DNA from: Mixta mediterraneensis
Lineage (GTDB): Bacteria; Pseudomonadota; Gammaproteobacteria; Enterobacterales; Enterobacteriaceae
Assembly (NCBI RefSeq): GCF_014946725.1
Contig: NZ_JACFXY010000016.1
Coordinates: 1-58,961 of the forward strand
Direction of reading: 5' to 3'
DNA length: 58,961 nt
The translations under genes and the position numbers were made by a program. This document shows positions 7,731 to 17,576 of this stretch, piece by piece. Under the pieces are notes generated by a model. It had not been told where the DNA came from, searched no databases, and saw only the letters and a list, made by a program, of their open reading frames with translations. Numbering within the stretch: position 1 is the stretch's first letter; each line of letters starts with the position of its first letter.

Positions 7731-9197
7731 ATGGCAAGTACATTAGTAATGAATGATGCGAGCCGCTCATGGAGCGGAACGCGTAAAAATATTATCGTAA
7801 AGCTCGCCCTGAGTTTTTCCGATCTGATTGCATTAAATTTGGCGCTGTTTTTATCCGCCGCAACAATCCAGGGGATTTGGGGAGAGCTGGATTCATTTAT
7901 TCCACCGCATCAAATCGAATACCGTTTTATTGCACAGTTTATTATGTCAGTTATGTGTACTGGCTGGTTCTGGGTTCGGTTGCGCCATTACACTTATCGC
8001 AAACCGTTCTGGTTCGAACTGAAAGAGATAATAAAAACCCTGTTTGTCTTTTCTTTATTTGATCTTGCTCTGATAGCTTTTTCTAAATGGGATTTTTCAC
8101 GCATGGTTTGGGTGTTCAGCTGGACTTACGCCCTGATACTTCTGCCACTGATGCGTGCATTGGTAAAACGCGCCATCAACAAAGCCGGGCAATGGCAAAA
8201 AGAGACCATCATTATTGGCTCAGGCAAAAATGCCACCGAAGCTTATGCCGCCTTGCAGAGCGAAGAAATTCTTGGCTATAACGTGCAGGCATTTATTTCA
8301 ATTGATGACGAGCCACAGCAGAAAAGCGTCAATGACGTTCCGGTCATTACCTGCAAAGATATTAACTGGCAAACCATTGACCGTGACAATATTCAGTTCA
8401 TCGTGGCGATGGAGTATGAGCAGCAACCGATGCGCGACCAATGGCTGAAGTTTCTCTCTAAAATGAACTGTCGTTCGGTCTCGGTTATTCCTACGTTACG
8501 CGGTGTGCCGCTGTACGGCACCGACATGTCGTTTATCTTTAGCCATGAAGTGATGATTTTGCGGGTTAGCAACAACCTGGCCAAACACTCATCACGCTTC
8601 CTGAAGCGTGCCTTCGATATAGTGGTTGCCTCTATGCTGCTGGTATTCCTGGCTCCTGTTTTCGCGCTGTTGTGCTCAATGGTGAAACGCGATGGCGGTA
8701 ACGCGATTTATGGTCATGAACGTATCGGACAGGATGGAAAAAAATTCAAGTGCCTGAAGTTCCGCTCTATGGTCACCAACTCGAAAGAGGTGCTGGAAAA
8801 TTTACTCGCCACCAGTGAAGAAGCGCGTGCTGAATGGGATAAAGATTTCAAGCTGAAAAACGACCCGCGCATTACCCGTATCGGGAGTTTCCTGCGTAAA
8901 ACCAGCCTGGATGAGCTACCGCAGTTATGGAACGTAATCCGTGGTGAAATGAGTCTTGTCGGGCCGCGCCCGGTTATTGAAGCTGAACTGGAGCGTTACG
9001 CGGGTGATGTTGATTATTACCTGATGGCGAAACCCGGTATGACCGGCTTATGGCAGGTGAGCGGTCGTAACGACATTGATTACGATACGCGCGTCTATTT
9101 TGACTCATGGTACGTTAAAAACTGGGCGTTATGGACAGATGTTGCCATCCTGTTCAAAACCGCTGGCGTCGTTATTCGCCGTGACGGGGCTTATTAA
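7731..9197 (+). CDS. Undecaprenyl-phosphate sugar-1-phosphate transferase (WbaP/AmsG type)
   Basis: The protein has 488 residues. The N-terminal half has about four membrane helices and a CoA-binding-like soluble region (ETIIIGSGKNATEAY). The C-terminal bacterial sugar-transferase domain starts near KRAFDIVVASMLLVFLAPV. It holds KFRSMV, KNDPRITRIGSFLRKTSLDE and MSLVGPRPV, the usual active-site blocks of the polyisoprenyl-phosphate hexose-1-phosphate transferases. Such enzymes put the first sugar, often galactose or glucose, on the lipid carrier for O-antigen or exopolysaccharide. Here it stands alone with no glycosyltransferases nearby, so its polymer is unknown. Orphan copies supplying stewartan/amylovoran-type systems are known in Pantoea. 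Confidence 0.9.
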   Translation: MASTLVMNDASRSWSGTRKNIIVKLALSFSDLIALNLALFLSAATIQGIWGELDSFIPPHQIEYRFIAQFIMSVMCTGWFWVRLRHYTYRKPFWFELKEIIKTLFVFSLFDLALIAFSKWDFSRMVWVFSWTYALILLPLMRALVKRAINKAGQWQKETIIIGSGKNATEAYAALQSEEILGYNVQAFISIDDEPQQKSVNDVPVITCKDINWQTIDRDNIQFIVAMEYEQQPMRDQWLKFLSKMNCRSVSVIPTLRGVPLYGTDMSFIFSHEVMILRVSNNLAKHSSRFLKRAFDIVVASMLLVFLAPVFALLCSMVKRDGGNAIYGHERIGQDGKKFKCLKFRSMVTNSKEVLENLLATSEEARAEWDKDFKLKNDPRITRIGSFLRKTSLDELPQLWNVIRGEMSLVGPRPVIEAELERYAGDVDYYLMAKPGMTGLWQVSGRNDIDYDTRVYFDSWYVKNWALWTDVAILFKTAGVVIRRDGAY

Positions 9198-9209
9198 TAG
9201 AATCGCTAA

Positions 9210-9240
9210 GATGCCTGTTTTGCACAGGCATCGTATTTTA
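9210..9240 (+). terminator. Terminator-like hairpin after the sugar transferase
   Basis: GATGCCTG (9210-9217) pairs with CAGGCATC (9225-9232), followed by GTATTTTA. It would isolate the transferase from the exporter downstream. Confidence 0.65.
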
Positions 9241-9324
9241 TACGCGAGTTCCCCTTCCCTTTTGCTCGTTGAGTTATTACCCTCTCCGCCTCGTTTTTAA
9301 CAGAACGCTTACCCTCTGGTTACT

Positions 9325-10518
9325 ATGCAAAAATTTACGTTATTGTTATTAAGCCTGGTGCTACTGGCACCTTTAGGCATTGATCTGTACCTGCCCACCT
9401 TGCCGCAAATTGCTGAGGGTTTACATACACCCGTCAGCCTGATCCAGACCACCATACCGCTGTTTCTGCTGGTAATGGGGCTAGGTCAGTTGATTACAGG
9501 CCCTTTGGTTGACAACTATGGCCGCAAGCCCATTGCGCTGATCGGCCTGGCGCTTTATATCATCGGCAGTGCGATTGCCGCGACGTCAACCTCATGGCCG
9601 CTGTTTTTGATTGCACGCGTGGTGCAAGGCTGCGCAGTGTGTTGTAGCGCCGTGGTGGCTTTCAGTGGCGTGCGCGATCGCCTCAGCGGTGATGACGCTG
9701 CACGTGCTTATGGCTTTCTGAACGGCGCATTGAATATTGTTCCGGCGCTGGCACCGCTGCTGGGCGGCCTGCTCGCTAGCGCATTTGGCTGGCGTGCGCC
9801 CTTTTGGTTCTTGTGTGGATACGCGGCGCTGATCATGCTGTTAGTGATTATCGGCTTGCCCGAAACACGCCCGGCCAATACATTGCGCGTCAAAGGTTTG
9901 CCTATCGCGCAATACGCTGAAATTCTACGTCAGCCACGTTTTCTGGCTTTTGCCTTTGCTAACGCGGGCGCGCTCGGTATGGTGTTGACCTATGTTTCGC
10001 TGGCACCGCAAGTATTGATGACCGAAGGTGGGTTATCTCCCTTGCAGTTCTCTTTCGCGTTTGGCGCTAACGGCTTTTGGATTATGCTGGTTAGCGTGTT
10101 TGTGAATAAAACTATTCGCAAAGCTGGCCGTCCGTTTTGTCTGGCGATGGGGTTTATCACCATGCTACTTGGCGCGCTGCTGTTAATGGCGGGCATGTAC
10201 CTGCTTCCCGCTTCGATAAAAAACCATTGGGCGCTGTATATGCTGCCGGTGGCGGTTTCAGTTGCCGGTTTAGCCTTTACCGTTGGCCCTGCCACCAGCT
10301 ACGCTCTGGAGCCGTATCAGCAACAGGCTGGCGTTGCGTCGGCACTGCAAGGGTTTATTCAGATGGCGGGAGGCGCCGCGGGCAGCCTGTTAATTGTTGT
10401 CCTGCCGATAGCCGAGAAGCTGTCGCTGGCGTGGATGATGTTGTTAGGTGCAGCGCTGGCGCTGATTGCCTGGCGCTGCAGTAACAATGTGCGTGGTACG
10501 CTGACCTCGCTTAAATAA
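9325..10518 (+). CDS. Bcr/CflA-family multidrug exporter (MFS)
   Basis: This 397-residue protein has 12 predicted membrane helices. An acidic residue in helix 1 sits in LAPLGIDLYLPTLP, the Bcr/CflA signature. The MFS loop motif GPLVDNYGRKP falls near residues 60-70. Relatives (Bcr, CmlA, MdtL) export drugs such as bicyclomycin or chloramphenicol by proton antiport; the substrate here cannot be read from sequence. Its 3' end overlaps the convergent dadX stop by 8 bp (10511-10518). The E. coli dadX-cvrA junction has no such gene, so it is an accessory insertion. Confidence 0.88.
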   Translation: MQKFTLLLLSLVLLAPLGIDLYLPTLPQIAEGLHTPVSLIQTTIPLFLLVMGLGQLITGPLVDNYGRKPIALIGLALYIIGSAIAATSTSWPLFLIARVVQGCAVCCSAVVAFSGVRDRLSGDDAARAYGFLNGALNIVPALAPLLGGLLASAFGWRAPFWFLCGYAALIMLLVIIGLPETRPANTLRVKGLPIAQYAEILRQPRFLAFAFANAGALGMVLTYVSLAPQVLMTEGGLSPLQFSFAFGANGFWIMLVSVFVNKTIRKAGRPFCLAMGFITMLLGALLLMAGMYLLPASIKNHWALYMLPVAVSVAGLAFTVGPATSYALEPYQQQAGVASALQGFIQMAGGAAGSLLIVVLPIAEKLSLAWMMLLGAALALIAWRCSNNVRGTLTSLK

Positions 10519-11581
10519 TGTCTACCGGAACGCGGGGCGCCAGAGCACACATCAGCTCATAACCCACCGTTCCGGCTGCTTTCGCGACCTGATCAATTTT
10601 TACCTGATCGCCCCACAGCTCTACTTTTGAACCGATCCCCGCCTGTGGACAAGGGGTTAAATCGACGGTAATCATATCCATCGAAACGGCACCAACCACC
10701 GTTGTCATGATGCCATCGACACAAACAGGGGTGCCGGTTGGTGCATGACGAGGATAGCCATCCGCGTAGCCACACGCCACAACGCCGATGCGCTGGGCCT
10801 GTTGAGCATGATAACGGTAGCCGTAGCCCACGCCGTCGCCCGGATTCAATTGCTGTACGCCAATGATTTCACTGTTCAGGGTCATCACTGGCTGTAAGCC
10901 ACTGCTGGCGACATCCTGCCAGTCTCCACTCGGTGAAGCGCCATACAGCACAATACCGGGACGCACCCAGTCAAAATGCGCTTCAGGGTGCCATAACGTA
11001 CAGGCAGAATTAGACAGCGAACGTGGGCAGTTAAGCCCTTCAGCGGCACGTTCAATACGCTGCAGCGGGTCAATTAAGCCTTCAGGGTTTTCAGCGTCCG
11101 CGAAATGCGCCATCAGCGTCATGTCACCCACATTATTTAATGTACGCAATTTTTGCCAGGCACCGTTAATCTGCTCAGGACGAAAGCCAAGCCGGTTCAT
11201 TCCGCTGTTTACTTTTACATATATATCAACGGGTGCGGACAGGTTTGCTGTTGCCAGCGCTTTAATCTGCCAGTTGCTATGCACGCTGGTGGTTAAGCGA
11301 TAACGATCGATTAACGGCAAATCATCTTCATGAAAAAAGCCTTCCAGCAACAGGATCGGTTTATTCCAGCCCTGCTCACGCAGCAAAATGGCTTCTTCGA
11401 GATTAAGTAGCGCAAAGCCATCGGTTTCCGCCAGACTCTGCCAGACGCGCATAATGCCGTGGCCATAAGCATTCGCTTTCACTACCGACCAGATGCGCGA
11501 ATGTGAAGCAGCCTGACGAACGATCGCCAGATTATGCCGCAGCGCCTGTTGATTGACGGTAGCGGCAATAGGACGTGACAT
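10511..11581 (-). CDS. dadX: Catabolic alanine racemase DadX
   Basis: Starting at ATG 11581 (MSRPIAATVNQQALRHNL) it has 356 residues, exactly as in E. coli. The longer open frame runs back into dadA. The PLP lysine is K35 in VVKANAYGHG, and the second catalytic base, the tyrosine, lies in GVGYGYRY. It interconverts L- and D-alanine so that DadA can oxidise the D form. It lies 19 bp after dadA in the same operon and meets the MFS gene end to end. Confidence 0.96.
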   Translation of the reverse strand: MSRPIAATVNQQALRHNLAIVRQAASHSRIWSVVKANAYGHGIMRVWQSLAETDGFALLNLEEAILLREQGWNKPILLLEGFFHEDDLPLIDRYRLTTSVHSNWQIKALATANLSAPVDIYVKVNSGMNRLGFRPEQINGAWQKLRTLNNVGDMTLMAHFADAENPEGLIDPLQRIERAAEGLNCPRSLSNSACTLWHPEAHFDWVRPGIVLYGASPSGDWQDVASSGLQPVMTLNSEIIGVQQLNPGDGVGYGYRYHAQQAQRIGVVACGYADGYPRHAPTGTPVCVDGIMTTVVGAVSMDMITVDLTPCPQAGIGSKVELWGDQVKIDQVAKAAGTVGYELMCALAPRVPVDII

Positions 11582-11600
11582 ATCTCTTCTCCCTGAAGGC

Positions 11601-12902
11601 TTAACGTGTGGCGTTGGCGTTACGCAGCGGTGATGTCCGCGCGTTGAATCCGGGCAAATAGCGGAATACCGATAAATCATCCGCTGCAATCGCCGGTTTC
11701 TTGCCAGAAATAAGATCCGCCAACAGTTGACCAGAACCACAGGCCATCGTCCATCCCAGTGTGCCGTGTCCGGTATTGAGATAAAGATTGGTAAGCGGCG
11801 TGGCACCTACGATCGGCGTACCATCTGGCGTCATCGGGCGTAAACCGGTCCAGAAGCTGGCCTGTTCAACATCACCGCCTTCAGGATAAAGATCGCTGAC
11901 CACCCTCTCCAGCGTTTCACGCCGCGCATTTAACAGTTTGGTGTTAAAACCAACAATTTCCGCCATGCCGCCCACGCGGATACGATCGTCGAAACGCGTC
12001 ACCGCAACTTTATACGTTTCATCCAGCACGGTTGATACCGGCGCGGCATCAGGGTTTTTAATCGGAATAGTGAGTGAATAGCCTTTAAGCGGATAGACCG
12101 GAATATCGACGATATTTTTCAGTAAGGCGGTCGAATAAGAGCCAAACGCGACAACGTAGCTGTCAGCTTTGATCACTTCCTCACCACATTTAATGCCGTA
12201 AATGCGATTTCCCTCGCGCAGCAAATGATCGACTGAAGTATTAAAGCGAAACACTACGCCTGCTTCTTCAGCCATTCGGGCCAGACGCTGGGTAAACAGC
12301 TGACAATCGCCGGTTTCATCATTCGGCAGGCGCAACCCGCCAGTAAGCTTATGCTGCGTGGTAGCCAGCGCGGGTTCCACCCTGACCAGTTCGTGGGCCT
12401 GTAGTAATTCATAAGGCACGCCAGCTTCACGCAATACGTCTATATCTTTGCTGGCGTTATCAAATTGCTGTTGAGTACGAAACAGCTGTAAAGTGCCGCC
12501 CTGGCGTCCTTCATAGGCGATACCGGTTTCGGCACGCAGCGCTTTTAAACAATCGCGACTGTATTCAGCAATACGCACCATACGGCTTTTATTCTGCTGA
12601 TAGTGGTTCATATCGCAGTTACGCAGCATGTTCCACATCCACTCCAGCTGGAAACGACTACCATCCAGACGGATCGCCAGCGGCGCGTGACGCTGGAACA
12701 TCCATTTTACCGCTTTGAGGGGCACGCCCGGCGCCGCCCACGGTGCGGCATAGCCAGGGGAAATCTGACCGGCATTGCCTGCACTGGTTTCCATTGCTGC
12801 CGCAGGCTGGCGATCGATAACCGTTACCTGATGCCCCGCCCGGACCAGATACCAGGCGCTTGCTACACCCACAACGCCACTCCCCAGAATCACTACGTGC
12901 AT
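11601..12902 (-). CDS. dadA: D-amino acid dehydrogenase DadA
   Basis: The start is ATG 12902 (MHVVILGSGVVGVASAWYLV), giving 433 residues (E. coli 432). The frame upstream to 12983 is not part of the gene. The FAD dinucleotide-binding motif GSGVVGVASA is at the N-terminus, and the C-terminal flavoprotein motif TGHGTLGWTMACGSG is near 395-410. This peripheral inner-membrane enzyme oxidises D-alanine to pyruvate and ammonia and passes electrons to the respiratory chain. It forms the dadAX operon with dadX. In E. coli the operon is controlled by Lrp and CRP. Confidence 0.96.
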   Translation of the reverse strand: MHVVILGSGVVGVASAWYLVRAGHQVTVIDRQPAAAMETSAGNAGQISPGYAAPWAAPGVPLKAVKWMFQRHAPLAIRLDGSRFQLEWMWNMLRNCDMNHYQQNKSRMVRIAEYSRDCLKALRAETGIAYEGRQGGTLQLFRTQQQFDNASKDIDVLREAGVPYELLQAHELVRVEPALATTQHKLTGGLRLPNDETGDCQLFTQRLARMAEEAGVVFRFNTSVDHLLREGNRIYGIKCGEEVIKADSYVVAFGSYSTALLKNIVDIPVYPLKGYSLTIPIKNPDAAPVSTVLDETYKVAVTRFDDRIRVGGMAEIVGFNTKLLNARRETLERVVSDLYPEGGDVEQASFWTGLRPMTPDGTPIVGATPLTNLYLNTGHGTLGWTMACGSGQLLADLISGKKPAIAADDLSVFRYLPGFNARTSPLRNANATR

Positions 12903-13410
12903 ATATCCCCCGCCGCAATATGTAAAAGCATAATCCACTAACCCTAAGCTGATATTCAGCGCAATGGTTTTGTGGGATTCCACCGCTAATTAATACAACT
13001 ATTTCACATCTTTTTTATCAAACTGGTAACTAAAAACTTGCCAGGCAATGAAAATTAGAGAGTTATGCGCCTTTTAAAATAAAATCAGGGATTAATGACG
13101 AGACATCCAGTTAATTCATCTTTTATCAGGAGATTAAGCCAGTCCCATACAATACGCTTATAAACGATATTAAATAATTCGTAATATTTAAAATAAAGAA
13201 CATAAAACTATTAAAACCCAGCGTATTGCTATTCAGATGATTTTCTTCCAAATAAATTCGTTTGAGTTCCGGTTTCGGATAGGCGACAGTGAACTATCAT
13301 TGAAATGTTCGCTTAGTGTTTTGGGTTTTCTTTCTCAGGATGAAGCCTTAAATAACCGAAACAGGCTACCCGGCCGGGTAAGCCAGTTTGCTAAAACAGA
13401 GAGGTGCGCT
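12903..13410. other. Divergent regulatory region of dadA and ycgB
   Basis: These 508 bp hold no gene. They are AT rich, with a TTTCACATC half-site at about 13001-13009 that could be part of a CRP site and the small palindrome TTGCCAGGCAA near 13038. An open frame entering ycgB from 13237 is not supported by any ribosome site. I cannot place the Lrp sites by eye. Confidence 0.5.
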
Positions 13411-14946
13411 ATGACGACTATCTTTGACGATCCCATTAAGGACAGCAAACGACTCAGTGATGGACCAGACTGGACATTCGACCTGCTTGATGTTTATCTC
13501 GCTGAGATTGACCGCGTGGCTAAACTCTACCGGCTCGATACCTATCCGCATCAGATCGAAGTGATCACTTCCGAGCAAATGATGGACGCCTATTCCAGCG
13601 TCGGTATGCCCATTAATTACGCGCACTGGTCATTCGGCAAAAAATTCATCGAAACCGAACAGCGCTATAAACACGGTCAGCAGGGGTTAGCGTATGAAAT
13701 TGTGATCAATTCCAATCCCTGTATCGCTTACCTGATGGAAGAGAACACCATGACGATGCAGGCGTTGGTGATGGCGCATGCCTGTTACGGCCATAACTCT
13801 TTCTTCAAAAATAACTACTTATTCCGTAGCTGGACCGATGCCAGCTCGATTGTCGATTACCTGCTGTTCGCTAAAAACTATATTACTGACTGCGAAGAGC
13901 GCTATGGCGTGGAAGAAGTTGAGCGTCTACTCGACTCCTGTCATGCATTGATGAATTACGGTGTTGACCGTTATAAACGCCCGCAAAAAATCTCTTTGCA
14001 GGAGGAGAAGGCCCGGCAGCAAAGCCGCGAAGAGTATCTGCAAAGCCAGGTTAATACGCTCTGGCGTACCCTGCCGCGTCGTGAGAAAGAAACGGTGCAG
14101 GTCGAAGCGACGCGCTATCCTTCTGAACCCCAGGAAAATCTGCTCTATTTCATGGAAAAAAATGCGCCACTGCTGGAGTCCTGGCAGCGCGAAATCCTGC
14201 GTATTGTGCGTAAGGTCAGCCAGTATTTCTATCCACAAAAGCAGACGCAGGTGATGAATGAAGGCTGGGCGACCTTCTGGCATTACACTATCCTCAACCA
14301 TCTTTATGATGAAGGAAAAGTGTCAGAACGCTTTATGATGGAGTTCCTGCACAGCCATACCAATGTCGTTTTCCAGCCGCCCTATAACAGCCCCTGGTAC
14401 AACGGTATTAATCCTTATGCGCTGGGCTTTGCCATGTTCCAGGACATCAAGCGTATTTGCCAGTCGCCAACGGAGGAGGATCGTTACTGGTTCCCGGATA
14501 TTGCCGGTTCTGACTGGCTGGAAACGCTGCATTTTGCGATGAGAGAATTCAAAGACGAGAGTTTTATCAGCCAGTTTTTATCGCCAAAAATTATGCGTGA
14601 TTTCCGTCTGTTTACCGTGCTGGACGACGATCGCAATAATTATCTGGAGATCGCGGCAATTCATGATGAAGCGGGTTATCGCGCTATCCGCCAACAGCTT
14701 TCTGCGCAATACAACCTGAGTAATCTCGAACCTAATATTCAGGTTTATAACGTGGATTTACGTGGCGATCGCTCGCTCACGCTGCGTTATGTGCCGCAGA
14801 GCCGTACACCGCTGGATAAGAGCCGCCGTGAGGTGCTCAAACATGTGCATCGCTTATGGGGATTCGATGTGATTCTGGAACAGCAGAATGAAGATGGCAG
14901 CGTGGAGTTGCTGGATCGTAATCCTTCACGCGGTAGCCCGCTTTAA
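13411..14946 (+). CDS. ycgB: SpoVR-family protein YcgB
   Basis: The ATG at 13411 follows AGAGAGG and gives 511 residues (E. coli 510), beginning MTTIFDDPIKDSKRLSDG. It is a single long SpoVR domain, soluble, with the conserved HACYGHNSFFKNNY and NEGWATFWHY blocks. In E. coli it is RpoS controlled. In spore formers SpoVR affects the cortex, but its function in enterobacteria is not known. It is divergent from dadA as in E. coli and shares a two-way terminator with fadR. Confidence 0.94.
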   Translation: MTTIFDDPIKDSKRLSDGPDWTFDLLDVYLAEIDRVAKLYRLDTYPHQIEVITSEQMMDAYSSVGMPINYAHWSFGKKFIETEQRYKHGQQGLAYEIVINSNPCIAYLMEENTMTMQALVMAHACYGHNSFFKNNYLFRSWTDASSIVDYLLFAKNYITDCEERYGVEEVERLLDSCHALMNYGVDRYKRPQKISLQEEKARQQSREEYLQSQVNTLWRTLPRREKETVQVEATRYPSEPQENLLYFMEKNAPLLESWQREILRIVRKVSQYFYPQKQTQVMNEGWATFWHYTILNHLYDEGKVSERFMMEFLHSHTNVVFQPPYNSPWYNGINPYALGFAMFQDIKRICQSPTEEDRYWFPDIAGSDWLETLHFAMREFKDESFISQFLSPKIMRDFRLFTVLDDDRNNYLEIAAIHDEAGYRAIRQQLSAQYNLSNLEPNIQVYNVDLRGDRSLTLRYVPQSRTPLDKSRREVLKHVHRLWGFDVILEQQNEDGSVELLDRNPSRGSPL

Positions 14947-14960
14947 ACGTTCTGCCCATA

Positions 14961-14991
14961 AAAAAACCGGACAGGACGTCCGGTTTTTTTA
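14961..14991. terminator. Bidirectional terminator between ycgB and fadR
   Basis: ACCGGAC (14966-14972) pairs with GTCCGGT (14978-14984). An A-run lies before it and a T-run after it, so it can stop transcripts from both sides. Confidence 0.85.
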
Positions 14992-14994
14992 TAC

Positions 14995-15714
14995 TTAGCG
15001 CTTGCTGCCTAAATCGTCTGGCATACTTTTCTGCATATTGTGCCAGATTTCACCGCTGCGTCGTCCGTACTCGCGCACGGTACTAACAATTTCATCCTGA
15101 GCGGGCTGGCCTTCGCACAGCGTTAATAATTTCTGATAGAAATCTCGTGCGGTTTGACGTGCTTCTGGATTAGAGAAGTAATGCCGGCCCACGCGCGTAT
15201 ATAACCCTTTTAAGCCGTTAAGGATCAATCCATAAATCGGATTACCAGAGGCAAAAGCCAGGCCGCGGAATACGCGATAGTCCAGCTCGGTATAGGCTTC
15301 TGCCTGATCATCCGTATTAGCCACGGTTTCTAAAACAATACGTGCTTTATCAGGATAATGACGCAATGCGCGGCTGATAAAGATAGACGAGATATTAGTA
15401 CGCACCGACAGCAAATTATCGATTAACACCGGCACGCTGTCATGATCAAGACGTGCCAGCGTTTCAAGAATATTGAGACCTGACGTTTCCCAAAAATCAT
15501 TGACGCGAGTCGGTTTACCATGCTGGATTGTTAACCAGCCATCACGCGCCAGACGCTGTAAAACTTCGCGCAATGTAGTGCGCGTAACTCCAATTAATTC
15601 AGAAAGCTCACGTTCAGCAGGCAGAATTGACCCTGGCGGAAAGCGGCTATTCCAGATGCTTTCAATAATATACTCTTCAGCAAATCCCGCTGGGCTCTGA
15701 GCCTTGATGACCAT
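14995..15714 (-). CDS. fadR: Fatty-acid metabolism regulator FadR
   Basis: The 239 residues equal the E. coli length. The N-terminal GntR winged helix holds PPGSILPAERELSELIGVTR and RTTLREVLQRLARDGWL (residues ~30-65). The C-terminal all-helical acyl-CoA-binding domain begins near residue 80. FadR represses beta-oxidation genes and activates fabA/fabB; long-chain acyl-CoA releases it. A clear FadR operator is present in front of fadD in this window (24912-24928). It is divergent from nhaB as in E. coli. Confidence 0.97.
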   Translation of the reverse strand: MVIKAQSPAGFAEEYIIESIWNSRFPPGSILPAERELSELIGVTRTTLREVLQRLARDGWLTIQHGKPTRVNDFWETSGLNILETLARLDHDSVPVLIDNLLSVRTNISSIFISRALRHYPDKARIVLETVANTDDQAEAYTELDYRVFRGLAFASGNPIYGLILNGLKGLYTRVGRHYFSNPEARQTARDFYQKLLTLCEGQPAQDEIVSTVREYGRRSGEIWHNMQKSMPDDLGSKR

Positions 15715-15926
15715 AGCAGTTTGTTCTCGTTGCTTTCTTTATTGTGATGGGCACTCATCATACCAGACGCCCTATAGCGGATATAGCCTGGAAACTATTA
15801 AAAGCGCGCGCTGACGCAAAATCCGACCGCTTTGTTGCATGGCGTTTGACAACGTTTGCACCTTATCCTGCTGAAGATTATCCTTTGCGGCACAAACGCA
15901 TCCACAACAACAGGATATTTCAGCGG

Positions 15927-17456
15927 ATGGATATAACTTACGCCCAGGCATTTAAAAGGAATTTCCTCGGTCAGTCGCCGGATTGGTATAAAGCATTGAT
16001 GATTGGCTTTTTGATCCTCAATCCCCTGATGTATTTTTTTGTCAGCCCCTTCGCTGCCGGCTGGCTTTTAGTGATCGAATTTATTTTTACTTTAGGTATG
16101 GCGCTTAAATGCCACCCGTTATTACCGGGCGGCTTGCTGGCAGTTGAAGCCATTTTTACTGGCATGGCAAGTGCTGAGCAGGTTAAGGCTGAGTTAGCCA
16201 ATAATCTGGAGGTCTTACTGTTATTAATCTTTATGGTGGCGGGCATCTTCTTTATGAAGCAGCTGCTGCTGTTTGTTTTCACCCGATTACTGCTGACGCT
16301 ACGCTCGAAAGTACTGCTGGGCCTGACATTCTGCCTGGTGGCGGGCTTTCTTTCTGCTTTCCTCGATGCGCTAACCGTTTTGGCGGTAGTCATCAGCGTG
16401 GCGATAAGTTTCTATGAGATTTATCACCGTGTGGCCTCCGACGCTAAATTCCAGGGACACACCATAGCCCAACGCGAAACGCTGGATCAGTTTCGTGCCT
16501 TCTTACGTAGCCTGATGATGCAGGCGGGCGTCGGGACGGCACTGGGCGGCGTAATGACCATGGTCGGTGAGCCGCAAAATCTGATTATTGCTCACGCTGC
16601 TGGCTGGGATTTCGTGCAGGTCTTTTTTCGCATGGCACCCGTTACCGTTCCCGTGCTGCTATGTGGTATAGCAACCAGTATCTTTGTCGAGCGCTTTCGC
16701 CTTTTTGGTTACGGTGTCACTTTGCCTGATGCTGTGCGCCAGCTTTTAGTTGACAGCGATCGCGAAGCAGCCGAACAACGTACCCGTCAGGATACGCTGA
16801 AATTGTTAATCCAGGCTGCAATCGGCATTTGGTTAATTGTCGCGCTGGCTTTTCATCTGGCTGAGGTCGGTTTAATCGGTTTGTCTGTCATCATTCTTGC
16901 GACCTCGCTGTGCGGTATCACTGATGAGCACACGCTGGGTCAGGCGTTTACTGAAGCGCTGCCTTTTACCGCGCTGCTGGCAGTGTTTTTTGCCGTTGTG
17001 GCGGTGATCGTTGAACAACATCTTTTTAGCCCGCTGATTACTTTTGTCCTCAATGCTGAACCTGGCACGCAGCTTAACTGGTTCTATGTGTTTAACGGCT
17101 TGCTTTCTTCCATATCCGATAATGTGTTTGTTGGATCGGTTTATATCAACGAAGCGAAACACGCACTGAAAAGTGGGGCCATCGATTTGCGTCAGTTTGA
17201 GCTGTTAGCTGTTGCGACAAATACCGGTACCAATTTACCTTCAGTGGCCACACCAAACGGCCAGGCGGCCTTTTTGTTCCTGCTGACGTCTGCTTTAGCG
17301 CCGCTGATTCGCCTCTCGTATGGACGGATGGTGTGGATGGCGTTGCCCTTTACCCTGGTGTTATCGGTTGTGGGTTTCCTCTGCATTCAGTATTTGCTGG
17401 TCCCTCTTACCGACAGCATGATAAGCGCAGGCTGGGTTTACTCACCCCACTTTTAA
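15927..17456 (+). CDS. nhaB: Na+/H+ antiporter NhaB
   Basis: The ATG at 15927 (MDITYAQAFKRNFLGQSPDWYK) aligns with the E. coli start, giving 509 residues (E. coli 513). The upstream open frame to 15744 encodes non-homologous sequence. About 12 membrane helices are visible, with the conserved GGVMTMVGEPQNL and GTNLPSVATPNGQAAF stretches of the NhaB family. It exports Na+ in exchange for protons, mainly at neutral pH. dsbB follows after a 120-bp gap. Confidence 0.96.
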   Translation: MDITYAQAFKRNFLGQSPDWYKALMIGFLILNPLMYFFVSPFAAGWLLVIEFIFTLGMALKCHPLLPGGLLAVEAIFTGMASAEQVKAELANNLEVLLLLIFMVAGIFFMKQLLLFVFTRLLLTLRSKVLLGLTFCLVAGFLSAFLDALTVLAVVISVAISFYEIYHRVASDAKFQGHTIAQRETLDQFRAFLRSLMMQAGVGTALGGVMTMVGEPQNLIIAHAAGWDFVQVFFRMAPVTVPVLLCGIATSIFVERFRLFGYGVTLPDAVRQLLVDSDREAAEQRTRQDTLKLLIQAAIGIWLIVALAFHLAEVGLIGLSVIILATSLCGITDEHTLGQAFTEALPFTALLAVFFAVVAVIVEQHLFSPLITFVLNAEPGTQLNWFYVFNGLLSSISDNVFVGSVYINEAKHALKSGAIDLRQFELLAVATNTGTNLPSVATPNGQAAFLFLLTSALAPLIRLSYGRMVWMALPFTLVLSVVGFLCIQYLLVPLTDSMISAGWVYSPHF

Positions 17457-17576
17457 TCCCGGCTAATCTGGATCAATTTTACGTCATGTTTGTATACGAT
17501 TTTAAACGAAACCGGGCTGGCACAGACCTCCTTTTGGTTTACACTGCGGGACATTAACTTTTACAGGGAAGACAAT

